Assembly (NCBI RefSeq): GCF_023822005.2
Contig: NZ_CP098806.1
Location: forward strand, 868,001 to 932,000
DNA: 64,000 bases
Origin: Dyadobacter fanqingshengii
GTDB lineage: Bacteria; Bacteroidota; Bacteroidia; Cytophagales; Spirosomataceae
Direction of reading: 5' to 3'
Positions within the stretch are counted from its first letter, which is position 1; the number at the start of each line of letters is the position of its first letter. The position numbers were made by a program, and so were the translations under genes. Of the stretch, positions 20,572 to 28,855 are shown in pieces. The notes under the pieces are model-generated. The model ran no database searches and was not told the origin of the DNA. It was given only the letters and a program-made list of their open reading frames with translations.

Positions 20572-20598
20572 ACACATGCCAGTAGCATGTGTTTTTTT
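20572..20598 (+). terminator. Rho-independent terminator
   Basis: The stem ACACATGC (20572-20579) and GCATGTGT (20585-20592) encloses a CAGTA loop and runs into seven T residues (20592-20598). It ends the YceI/NTF2-like transcript. The ATG at 20589 lies inside this stem, which argues against that codon as the sulfatase start. Confidence 0.85.
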
Positions 20599-20660
20599 AC
20601 CTTTACATTATTCGCAAAACCGTCGGATATATGTCAGGTGACAACACCTCTTACGGAAAT

Positions 20661-22232
20661 ATGCCTTTTATGATGATAAATAAAACAAAGCAGTTTACAA
20701 TACTTGGTGTCGTGCTCGCCACGCTCATTGCGACGACGGGCTGGCAATTTGCGGCAAAAGAAAATAAGGCATCGAAGCCCAATATCGTGCTGATCAACCT
20801 CGATGACCTGGGTTACGGCGACGTGGGTGCGTACGGAGCCACGGCTTTGCAGACGCCGAATATGGATCGGATCGCGAATGGCGGCATTCGTTTTACAAAT
20901 GGTTATGCCACTTCGTCGACCTGCACGCCGAGCCGGTTTGCACTGGTAACCGGCGTTTATCCCTGGCGTAACAAGGACGCGAAGATCTTGCCCGGTGATG
21001 CCCCGCTGCTGATCGATACAGCCCAGATGACCATTCCCAAAATCCTTAAAAAAGCGGGTTATGCGACGGGTATCGTAGGGAAATGGCACCTTGGTCTAGG
21101 CAATGGCAACACAGATTGGAACCAGGAAATTAAACCCGGCCCCAACCAGCTCGGTTTTGATTACTCCTACATTTTAGCTGCAACCCAGGATCGCGTACCA
21201 ACCGTTTACATTGAAAACACCCGCGTAGTCGGCCTTGATGCTAATGATCCGATACAGGTGAGTTACAAAGAAAATTTTCCGGGCGAGCCGACAGGGAAGG
21301 ATAACCCCGATTTATTAAAAATGAAGTGGCATCATGGTCACGATCAGAGCATTACGAATGGAATTTCCCGCATTGGTTACATGAAGGGCGGTGCAAAAGC
21401 CAAATGGAACGATGAAGAAATGGCTGATCTTTTCCTGACCAAGGCACAGCAATTTATTACCGAGCATAAATCGAAGCCATTTTTCCTGTACTACGCCATG
21501 CAGCAGCCGCACGTGCCGCGCACGCCTAATCCACGCTTCAAAGGCGTAACCGGCCTGGGGCCCAGAGGCGACGCAATTGCCGAAGCCGACTGGTGCCTGG
21601 GCGAGTTGCTGAAAACGCTCGAAAAAGAAGGAGTGCTGGAAAATACACTGATCATCTTCACCAGCGATAACGGCCCGGTGGTCAATGACGGTTACCACGA
21701 CGAAGCAGTTGAAAAACTGGGAAATCACAAGCCCGCAGGCCCATTACGCGGCGGGAAATACAGTTTATTCGAAGCGGGCGTGCGGGTGCCGTTTATGACT
21801 TACTGGAAAGGCACGATCAAGCCAGCAGTTTCCGATGCAGTTGTTTGTCAGCTCGATTTGCTGAGCTCGCTGGCGCATTTGGCAGGGGAGGAAGTGAAAG
21901 GTTTGGATAGTCAGAATTACCTGGATGTGTTTTTGGGTAAAAGCAAAAAAGGAAGGAACGAGCTTATTATTGAAGCCAGTTCACGCACAGCGTTGCGGCA
22001 GGGTGATTTTGTGATGATACCGCCTTACGACGGTCCGGCGGTGAACAAACAGGTTAATATCGAATTGGGAAATGCAAAAGAATATCAGTTGTACAATGTG
22101 AAGAAAGATATTGGTCAGCAAAATAATCTGGCAAAGTCGCAGCCCGAAAAGTTGAAGCAATTAATCACCGCTTACGGCCAGTTGCAAGAAGGTAATTCAA
22201 AAATAAAGGTTGAAAATCTTAAACTCGAATAG
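20661..22232 (+). CDS. Sulfatase (arylsulfatase family S1)
   Basis: An in-frame ATG at 20589 falls inside the upstream terminator, so one of the ATG codons at 20661, 20670 or 20673 is the likely start; each gives a hydrophobic export signal (KQFTILGVVLATLIATTGW). The enzyme has the S1 sulfatase hallmarks: NIVLINLDDLGYGDVGAYG (metal site), the maturation motif CTPSR followed by FALVTG, in which Cys becomes formylglycine, GIVGKWHLG, and TLIIFTSDNGP. It hydrolyses sulfate esters and needs a formylglycine-generating enzyme encoded elsewhere. It is not next to a PUL, so the substrate is unknown. The K+ channel gene follows after 5 bases. Confidence 0.92.
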   Translation: MPFMMINKTKQFTILGVVLATLIATTGWQFAAKENKASKPNIVLINLDDLGYGDVGAYGATALQTPNMDRIANGGIRFTNGYATSSTCTPSRFALVTGVYPWRNKDAKILPGDAPLLIDTAQMTIPKILKKAGYATGIVGKWHLGLGNGNTDWNQEIKPGPNQLGFDYSYILAATQDRVPTVYIENTRVVGLDANDPIQVSYKENFPGEPTGKDNPDLLKMKWHHGHDQSITNGISRIGYMKGGAKAKWNDEEMADLFLTKAQQFITEHKSKPFFLYYAMQQPHVPRTPNPRFKGVTGLGPRGDAIAEADWCLGELLKTLEKEGVLENTLIIFTSDNGPVVNDGYHDEAVEKLGNHKPAGPLRGGKYSLFEAGVRVPFMTYWKGTIKPAVSDAVVCQLDLLSSLAHLAGEEVKGLDSQNYLDVFLGKSKKGRNELIIEASSRTALRQGDFVMIPPYDGPAVNKQVNIELGNAKEYQLYNVKKDIGQQNNLAKSQPEKLKQLITAYGQLQEGNSKIKVENLKLE

Positions 22233-22237
22233 CAGCA

Positions 22238-24007
22238 GTGGATGAAAAAATAAGACACTTTCGAAAGCTGCTTGATTACATACTGATCGCCATGAGCATC
22301 ATTTGCTCCATGGTGGTTGTTTTTCACTTGGGCTATAATACCGACCCAGACATCGAGCATATGACGAACCGTATACTCGAATGGTGTTTTTTCTTTTTTG
22401 CCCTGGCATTGGCTGCGAAGACATTCACAGCATTTAAGAGCAAATCCTCTGTCATTTCAAGGGTAGGCGAGGCGTTGCTGCTTTTCTATTTTCTTGCCGT
22501 TATCATTGCCGACAGCTATCATTTTTCTGCGACCGATGGCACCGAACTTGTCAAGCCGGAGTGGATGTACCTGGGCATTTTTGCCATTTTGATCATTGAA
22601 ATTTCAAAGCAGACGCTGTTTTTCGACAAGTTCTATTTCAATCCGACACTGCTTTTCGTTCTGAGCTTTTTGGCGTTGATACTGGTCGGCACGGCACTGT
22701 TACTGCTTCCTAAAACGACCCATCATCAGCAACTTAGTTTTGTAGATGCGCTTTTTCTGGCAACGAGTGCAGTTTGCATTACCGGTTTGTCAGTGGTTGA
22801 TATTGCGGGCGAATTTACCCGCTTCGGCCAGACGATCCTGCTGGTGCTGGTTCAGATCGGCGGGTTGGGAATCATGACATTCACGGGCTTTTTTGGCTAC
22901 TTTTTCTCAGGTGGATTTTCGTACAAAAACCAGCTGATGTTTACCGAGCTCATTGGCGAGAACAAGGTAAGCTCGGTGATTTCTACTTTATATAAAATTA
23001 TCCTTGTTACCTTCTTTTTTGAAATACTGGGTGGCTTTTTCATTTATCTGAGCCTCGACCCCGCACAATTCGATGACCGGGCCGAGCAGCTTTATTTCAC
23101 CATTTTTCATGCCATAACAGCCTTCTGTAATGCAGGCTTTTCCACGTTGCCTGATGGGCTGAACAACGAAATGGTCCGTTTTAATTATGAGCTGCATCTA
23201 TCCATTATCGGGCTTTATGTAATGGGCGGGCTTGGTTTCGGGATCATTTTTAATTCATATGAATTCATCCGGCGCTGGGTTTTTAACATTTATCATAAGG
23301 CCAGATATGGCCGCCATTTTCTGCACAGGGCACGCATAATCGCCTTTAATTCCAAAATAATAGCCTACACCAGCTTTTTTCTGATCCTCTTTGGGTTCAT
23401 CCTGGTTTTTATTTTGGAATACAAACACACGCTCCGTGCGCATGAAAGCCTTTACGGCAAGATGGTCACTGCCTTATTTATCGGCACCAGCCCGCGCTCG
23501 GCAGGTTTTAATACCGTGATGATCAGCGGACTGGCTTTTCCTACTGTAATGCTGATCTTTCTGCTGATGTGGATCGGGGCGGCTCCGGGCTCAACCGGAG
23601 GAGGCATTAAGGTGACTACATTCGCGCTTGCCACCCTCAATATTGCTATGCTGGCGAAGGGGAAGGATAGTATAGAGATTTTTGGGAGAAAAGTATCCGA
23701 TGATTCCGTCTCGAGGGCGCTGGGCATCATTTCCCTGTCGCTTATTTTCCTCGGCGCAGCCATATTTATGCTAACGGTTACGGATCCCGATAAAAACCTG
23801 CTGTCCCTGGCATTTGAAACCTTTTCAGCTTACAGTACAACCGGGCTGAGCCTTGGTGTAACCCCGCAATTGAGTAATGCAGGGCGGTTGGTGATCATTT
23901 TAACTATGTTTGTCGGCCGGGTAGGCTCGCTCACATTGCTGGTGGCATTTATCAGAAAGTCAAAACCAACAGATTACCGGCTGCCGGCAGAGCAAATGAA
24001 CTTTTAA
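22238..24007 (+). CDS. ktrB: TrkH/KtrB-type potassium channel subunit
   Basis: This 589-residue membrane protein has the TrkH/KtrB plan with repeated membrane-pore-membrane units. FVDALFLATSAVCITGLSVVD is the first selectivity filter, HAITAFCNAGFSTLPDGL the second, ALFIGTSPRSAGFNTVMISG the third and AFETFSAYSTTGLSLG the fourth. About 100 extra N-terminal residues add further membrane spans. The open frame starts with GTG at 22238; an ATG at 22292 is an alternative. It is followed 11 bases later by the RCK regulator, forming a Na+- or H+-coupled K+ uptake system of the inner membrane. Confidence 0.93.
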   Translation: MDEKIRHFRKLLDYILIAMSIICSMVVVFHLGYNTDPDIEHMTNRILEWCFFFFALALAAKTFTAFKSKSSVISRVGEALLLFYFLAVIIADSYHFSATDGTELVKPEWMYLGIFAILIIEISKQTLFFDKFYFNPTLLFVLSFLALILVGTALLLLPKTTHHQQLSFVDALFLATSAVCITGLSVVDIAGEFTRFGQTILLVLVQIGGLGIMTFTGFFGYFFSGGFSYKNQLMFTELIGENKVSSVISTLYKIILVTFFFEILGGFFIYLSLDPAQFDDRAEQLYFTIFHAITAFCNAGFSTLPDGLNNEMVRFNYELHLSIIGLYVMGGLGFGIIFNSYEFIRRWVFNIYHKARYGRHFLHRARIIAFNSKIIAYTSFFLILFGFILVFILEYKHTLRAHESLYGKMVTALFIGTSPRSAGFNTVMISGLAFPTVMLIFLLMWIGAAPGSTGGGIKVTTFALATLNIAMLAKGKDSIEIFGRKVSDDSVSRALGIISLSLIFLGAAIFMLTVTDPDKNLLSLAFETFSAYSTTGLSLGVTPQLSNAGRLVIILTMFVGRVGSLTLLVAFIRKSKPTDYRLPAEQMNF

Positions 24008-24018
24008 AACGGAATCTT

Positions 24019-24696
24019 ATGAAGTATATCATATTTGGACTCGGAAGCTTTGGAAAATCACTGGCTATTCGCCTGACGGAACTTGGCCACGAAACGATCG
24101 GGGTAGACAGTAATATGCAGAAAGTGGAGCAGCTGAAAGATCGCATCACGCATACGGTGTGCATGGATTGTACGGATAAAAGTGCAGTGAGCTCACTCCC
24201 GCTGAAAGATGCGGACTCGGTGATCGTTGCCATCGGGGAGGACGAAGGCGCGTCGCTGCTGGCAACAGCGCTGCTCAAACAGCTCGGCGTTAAAAAGATC
24301 ATCGGCCGGGTCGTTTCGGATCTGCAGAAAACGGTTTTGGAGGCGATGCAGATTGAAGAATACATTCTTCCCGAAGAGGAATCGGCCGAAAGACTGGCCA
24401 TGCGCCTGGATAATTCCGGCATCGTGGATTCCTTCAAAGTTTCCGAAAAATACAGCATTATCGAAACCCGTGTCCCGGAACGATATATAGGCATGACACT
24501 TGCAGAGGCGGATCTAACCAATCGCTATAATGTGATTGTACTCACGGTGCTTACCCTTTCCAAAGAGTCAGAAAATGGGCTGGCCAAAATCTTTAAAAGG
24601 GCCTCCGGCATCGCGACACCTAACACCGTAATGCATGAAAATGAAGTGCTGGTCCTGTTTGGGGAATTAAAAGATATTGAAACGCTCATGCATTAA
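24019..24696 (+). CDS. ktrA: TrkA/KtrA RCK-domain potassium uptake regulator
   Basis: This 225-residue cytosolic protein has an N-terminal Rossmann fold with IIFGLGSFGKSLAIRLTELGHETIGVDSN (nucleotide-binding GxGxxG) and the acidic residue after the second strand. A C-terminal RCK_C domain (about 140-220) contains RVPERYIGMTLAEADLTNRY. It forms an octameric ring gating KtrB in response to ATP/ADP or NAD(H). Length and gene order match KtrAB. Confidence 0.93.
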   Translation: MKYIIFGLGSFGKSLAIRLTELGHETIGVDSNMQKVEQLKDRITHTVCMDCTDKSAVSSLPLKDADSVIVAIGEDEGASLLATALLKQLGVKKIIGRVVSDLQKTVLEAMQIEEYILPEEESAERLAMRLDNSGIVDSFKVSEKYSIIETRVPERYIGMTLAEADLTNRYNVIVLTVLTLSKESENGLAKIFKRASGIATPNTVMHENEVLVLFGELKDIETLMH

Positions 24697-24716
24697 GCGC
24701 GGCCAGCCATATAATT

Positions 24717-24929
24717 TTATTCAGCTCGCAAACTGGTAACGGGGTTCAGCCATGCAGCCTTGATCGCTTGAAAACTAACCGTGAGCATGGCTATGGATGT
24801 GGCTGCTACGCCGGACACCGCAAAAATCCACCAGCTGAGCCCGGTGCTGTATGCGAATGTTCCGAGCCAGTTGCTCAAAGCCCACCATGCGAGCGGGGAG
24901 GCAAGTAGCATTGCAACCAGGACTTTTGC
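24717..24929 (-). pseudogene. 3' remnant of an ABC transporter permease (MacB/FtsX type)
   Basis: About 70 codons (- strand) encode LASPLAWWALSNWLGTFAY followed by SWWIFAVSGVAATSIAMLTV and the ending KAAWLNPVTSLRAE, the typical last two membrane helices and C-terminus of Bacteroidota MacB/FtsX-like permeases. The remaining several hundred codons are missing. The remnant is read in the same frame directly after the TAA stop of the CE15-like gene (24930-24932), so the break point lies at that stop. It is presumably a relic of the gene displaced when the neighbouring PUL arrived. Confidence 0.75.
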
Positions 24930-27260
24930 TTAATCCGACGCTTCACATACATTTTTGAAAAACATATTAATCCGGTCGTAAAATGACTCGGATATCCGGT
25001 TGATATCGATTGGATACTCGGTTTGCAGGTTTTCTGGTTTTCCGTACATTTTATATGCATCTTTTGCGGTTGCAAGGTTTTCTCTCACTGCCGGAATGTT
25101 GGTATACCTATCCAGAACCGGCGCAATCACAAGCAACGGACGCGGTGCAATACGGGAAATGATTTCGGGGTAATCCACTACGGAATGAGCGGGATTTTCA
25201 GCGTACCATCCTAGTTTTGGAATCAACCCGTGCGCATGCGAAAGGGTCCTGATGCTTTCATATCTGCTGTTTGAGACACGCAGCGGAGAAAATGCTGCAA
25301 CCGTGACCAGCCCGGCCACTCTTCTGTCCTTCGCTGCTGTAAACAAGGCTACTTGTCCTCCCAGCGTATTTCCCAAAAGGAATATCTTGTTTTTATCTAT
25401 ATTTTCAAAAGTTTCCAGGGCATCAATGCATGCCCGCGTATCACTCACCATTTTTCCCATTTTCGACCATTCCGGGTAACGCGAATAGAAATGCTGCGCT
25501 TCTTTCATGCGTGTTCCAAATCCAAATAAATCGATGGCCATCACAGCGAAACCGTTGTCTGTCAGGGATTGAAAAAGCCGGCTGTTTCCTTGTCGCTCTG
25601 CGGAATAACCATGTGCATATCCGTGCGCATAGGCGAATTCATGCAGGTAAATGATAACCGGTATTTTTCCATTCGCGCGCGTTTTTTTATTCCCTGCTGC
25701 GTCGGTCGGATAATAGATTGTGGCTGCTACATGGTCGCTAAGCGCGGTATATGGGCCAATGTGCTCAGATTTTGTGTTTTTAACGATTGGTCGGCCGGTA
25801 ATTTTGTCCATCCAATCCACGCGGGACGGATCTGTGGGAGCCACTATGGACGGTTTTGCGCCGGACGGCTCTTTACCTAAAAGCCAATCGATGCTTTCCG
25901 CTATTCTCTCTTCCTGCTCTTTGCGTTTTCTCTGATCCTCATAAATTTTAAAATGAAGGGGTTTTCCGGACAAAGCTTCCGTTTTCTCTGCGGCGCGGGT
26001 AGCCGCCCATTTCTCAAAATCATAGTCAAAGTTTAAGGTCGTATTCCAGGGAATGTTATTTCTTTTAAAACTTGCATCAAGAAAATCGATGCATTGCTCC
26101 ACATCTCTTGCCGCCACTGCGTGTTCACCCATCCGGGGAGCAAGCGCTATGTTGTTTGCAACACCCATAAAGGCAAAGACTTTTTTGGCAGAGTGATACG
26201 ACTGCTCGTTGGCCCACGGATTGAGTTGCTGCTCAACGGTCGAATATTGAAAAAGGATATGCCTCGGGGCCATCAGCGCGATCAGCAAATTTTGATCGAT
26301 GGGTAATTTATCCTCCCGGCCAAAGAAAAAACGCAGTCTCGGATGAAACCAGTGCGCTGCGTTGGAGGCGATATCGTCGAGGGTCTGATTCACATATTGA
26401 GGATCGCTCATACGCCATGGCGTGATGCCTCCCGTGCCGCAACTGCTGGCAACTACTGCGGCAATGCGGTCGTCAAATGCACTGGCCCATAACGCCTGCT
26501 TCCCGTTGCGGGAATGTCCGGTAATCGCAATTTGTTTTGGATTGATTTCTTTGCGCGTTACCAGGTAATCTATCACACGGGATGCTCCCCAAGCCCGGCG
26601 CATCAATGCCGTGAAATCATATTCGGGGTAAAGTGATTGGTAAGCCTGTGTGTCATCTTTACTGTCGGCTCCGGCATATACACAGGCTACATAGCCTCTC
26701 CTGAGTGCGAGTTGTGCCCAGTTCCGATGGGTCCATTGCGTCATGTAAACGGGGAATGGCCCTTTTCCACCAGGTATCATCAGTTCAAAGCTCATTTTGG
26801 CTTTGTAGCCGGGCCCGAACGATAGTTCTATCATTTGAATTTTTGTGGAACCTTCTGTACGCTCACTAAGAATTCTGACTTTAAAATCGCTGGGTGCAGG
26901 AGGCCGCATTCCGGATACCCAGTATTGAAATTGTTCTTTTATCCAATCTCGTCTTTGATCCCACTCACCCCGGGTTTTAATGTGCTGCTTCTTTCCATCT
27001 TTTTCAGTGATCAGTGGTTCGGGTAAAAAGGGGTAGGAGCGTAGTTGTTCGAAATCCGGGGGTAACTCGCCCGTTCTTTTTTGCCACTCGAGCCATGTGC
27101 TGTCCAGGTCCGTCACCCGACGACTAATCGGGTGACGGTGGTCCGACGACTGGTTAATAAGAAGCGATTCTTTAAGATATTGCTTTCGCCTTTCCTCCAC
27201 GGTTTGTCCATGAGCAGTAAGGGCAGAAATAATCAGGAGAAACACAACTTGACATTTCAT
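24930..27260 (-). CDS. Secreted two-domain esterase: CE15-type glucuronoyl esterase plus alpha/beta-hydrolase
   Basis: A signal peptide (MKCQVVFLLIISALTAHG) precedes two hydrolase domains. The first (about residues 90-400) is CE15-like: the nucleophile motif GHSRNGK with Ser250, SSCGTGG, a WFHPRL segment and His380 in MGEHA. CE15 enzymes cut the ester between lignin and glucuronoxylan. The second (about 500-776) is an alpha/beta-hydrolase of the dienelactone/acetylxylan-esterase type, but its elbow reads G-N-T-L-G with Thr632 where Ser is usual; Asp717 and the lid region are kept. The gene is 53 bases after a SusD gene and ends that PUL operon. It ends exactly at a permease remnant. The role of domain 2 is uncertain. 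Confidence 0.85.
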   Translation of the reverse strand: MKCQVVFLLIISALTAHGQTVEERRKQYLKESLLINQSSDHRHPISRRVTDLDSTWLEWQKRTGELPPDFEQLRSYPFLPEPLITEKDGKKQHIKTRGEWDQRRDWIKEQFQYWVSGMRPPAPSDFKVRILSERTEGSTKIQMIELSFGPGYKAKMSFELMIPGGKGPFPVYMTQWTHRNWAQLALRRGYVACVYAGADSKDDTQAYQSLYPEYDFTALMRRAWGASRVIDYLVTRKEINPKQIAITGHSRNGKQALWASAFDDRIAAVVASSCGTGGITPWRMSDPQYVNQTLDDIASNAAHWFHPRLRFFFGREDKLPIDQNLLIALMAPRHILFQYSTVEQQLNPWANEQSYHSAKKVFAFMGVANNIALAPRMGEHAVAARDVEQCIDFLDASFKRNNIPWNTTLNFDYDFEKWAATRAAEKTEALSGKPLHFKIYEDQRKRKEQEERIAESIDWLLGKEPSGAKPSIVAPTDPSRVDWMDKITGRPIVKNTKSEHIGPYTALSDHVAATIYYPTDAAGNKKTRANGKIPVIIYLHEFAYAHGYAHGYSAERQGNSRLFQSLTDNGFAVMAIDLFGFGTRMKEAQHFYSRYPEWSKMGKMVSDTRACIDALETFENIDKNKIFLLGNTLGGQVALFTAAKDRRVAGLVTVAAFSPLRVSNSRYESIRTLSHAHGLIPKLGWYAENPAHSVVDYPEIISRIAPRPLLVIAPVLDRYTNIPAVRENLATAKDAYKMYGKPENLQTEYPIDINRISESFYDRINMFFKNVCEASD

Positions 27261-27313
27261 TAGGATGATGATAAGGGTTTAGGATGTCCTTATTATTTGT
27301 GTTCGGCGAAATA

Positions 27314-28834
27314 TTAAAAGGTATAATGCGGGTTTTGTTCCAAAGCCTTATTCTTGTCCCAGGCTTCACGCGGAATCGGGAACAGGATGGGCACGGTGGC
27401 TAACCATGGTTTTTTATCAATTTCGAGCTCAGCAACATTTGGGCGGTTTGCCTTTACAAAGGAAATGAAACGTCCCCGGCGGTTCAGGTCAGAGAATGCA
27501 CCAACCGGTTCCCAGATAAATTCCATTCGTCTTTCATAGAATATAGCATCCAGAACGGCTTCTTTACTTAGAGCGATCGATTTTGGGGTCAGACCTGCAC
27601 GGCTTCTAATCCGGTTAACCAATTTCATAGCTTCCTGCGACTGACCTGTTTCATTCAATGCTTCGGCGTAGTTGAGCAGCACCTCGGCAAAACGGATAAC
27701 CGGCGTATTCACACCGCTGTTGGTAAGCGCGGGAGCTTCCCAGTATTTGGTAACAATGTATCCGGTCCTGGACCAACCAGCGGGCACATTAGCAGGCATT
27801 ACGAAGGCAGCAATATCCTGATGCGCTTCGCCAGGGCCAATGATCACATCCCAGTAGCGGCTGTCTTTTATTTTGCCTGAGGCGTCCTTTTCAAAAGCAT
27901 TTACCCAATGTTTTTGAGGCACAAAATTGCTCCATGCGGCGCTGCCCGTATAAGCGGATGGTGCTCCCCGCGGAGCGGTTCTTTTGACCAGATTGTTACC
28001 TTCCGCGTCCACAGAAGTACGGAACTGCGTCGAGAATAATATTTCCTTATTGTTCTCATTTGTTTCGCGGAACACATCCCGAAACTTTGGAAGCAGGTCA
28101 TGCGCGTTGGTTGCCAATATATCTTCACTGTATTTGACTGCATCTGCCCATTTTTGTTGCCAGAGGGCAGCTTTTACAAGATATCCCAAAGCGGCTGTCT
28201 TGGTAGCCCGTCCTATGTTTGCATCAGCCCAGGTTGCGGGCAACACAGCTGCCGCCTCTTTCAAGTCCGCTTCGATCAGGGCCCATACTTCCGCGGCAGA
28301 AGATCTCGGGATTTCGAGGTTTGAAGATGCGTTCAGTTCTTCGGTGATCAGCGGGACGCCTCCCCAGTAACTTACCAGGCGATAGTAAAAAAGACTTCTC
28401 AGGAATTTGGCTTGTGCAATGATGTTTGCTTTAACCGCCGGGTCCAGATTTTCCATTTTGCTCACTCTGCCAATGACAATGTTCGCTCTGCCTATTCCCT
28501 GATATGCGCCCTGATATACATCCCGCAGAATGGTGTTATTGGATGGAAGGCTTAATGAGTGCAGTTCAATACGGTTGGCGCTACCGTCCATTTCGTACAT
28601 GTCCCCAGCCATAGCCCATTCAATATCCGCAGCATCACGCACATTACTAAATGTCTCTTCTCTTTGAAGGATCGCATATATTCCGGTAAGGGAAGCCTGG
28701 GCGTCCGATTCGGTTAGAAAGAAGTTTGCATCCGTGAGTATATCCAGCGGTTTCAGCGTAAGAAAGCTGTCACCACACGAAACCATTGTGAGCGTGGCAA
28801 CGAAAATGCTTATGTATTTTATGAATTTTTTCAT
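27314..28834 (-). CDS. SusD-like glycan-binding lipoprotein (second PUL)
   Basis: The N-terminus has a lipobox ending in VSC (Cys20), then the 506-residue SusD/RagB fold with AQAKFLRSLFYYRLVSYWGGV, LGYLVKAALWQQKW, RFAEVLLNYAEALNETGQ and ERRMEFIWEPVGAFSDLNR. It lies 21 bases after its SusC partner and 53 bases before the CE15-type esterase, so the three form one operon. The esterase suggests a glucuronoxylan or lignin-bound oligosaccharide ligand, which is inference. Confidence 0.95.
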   Translation of the reverse strand: MKKFIKYISIFVATLTMVSCGDSFLTLKPLDILTDANFFLTESDAQASLTGIYAILQREETFSNVRDAADIEWAMAGDMYEMDGSANRIELHSLSLPSNNTILRDVYQGAYQGIGRANIVIGRVSKMENLDPAVKANIIAQAKFLRSLFYYRLVSYWGGVPLITEELNASSNLEIPRSSAAEVWALIEADLKEAAAVLPATWADANIGRATKTAALGYLVKAALWQQKWADAVKYSEDILATNAHDLLPKFRDVFRETNENNKEILFSTQFRTSVDAEGNNLVKRTAPRGAPSAYTGSAAWSNFVPQKHWVNAFEKDASGKIKDSRYWDVIIGPGEAHQDIAAFVMPANVPAGWSRTGYIVTKYWEAPALTNSGVNTPVIRFAEVLLNYAEALNETGQSQEAMKLVNRIRSRAGLTPKSIALSKEAVLDAIFYERRMEFIWEPVGAFSDLNRRGRFISFVKANRPNVAELEIDKKPWLATVPILFPIPREAWDKNKALEQNPHYTF

Positions 28835-28855
28835 CTTATTTGCTTTTGAAGGATT

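Noticed and set aside
20589..20660. N-terminal extension of the sulfatase from the ATG at 20589
   Set aside because: The ATG lies within the stem of a rho-independent terminator, and the extension spoils the signal peptide.
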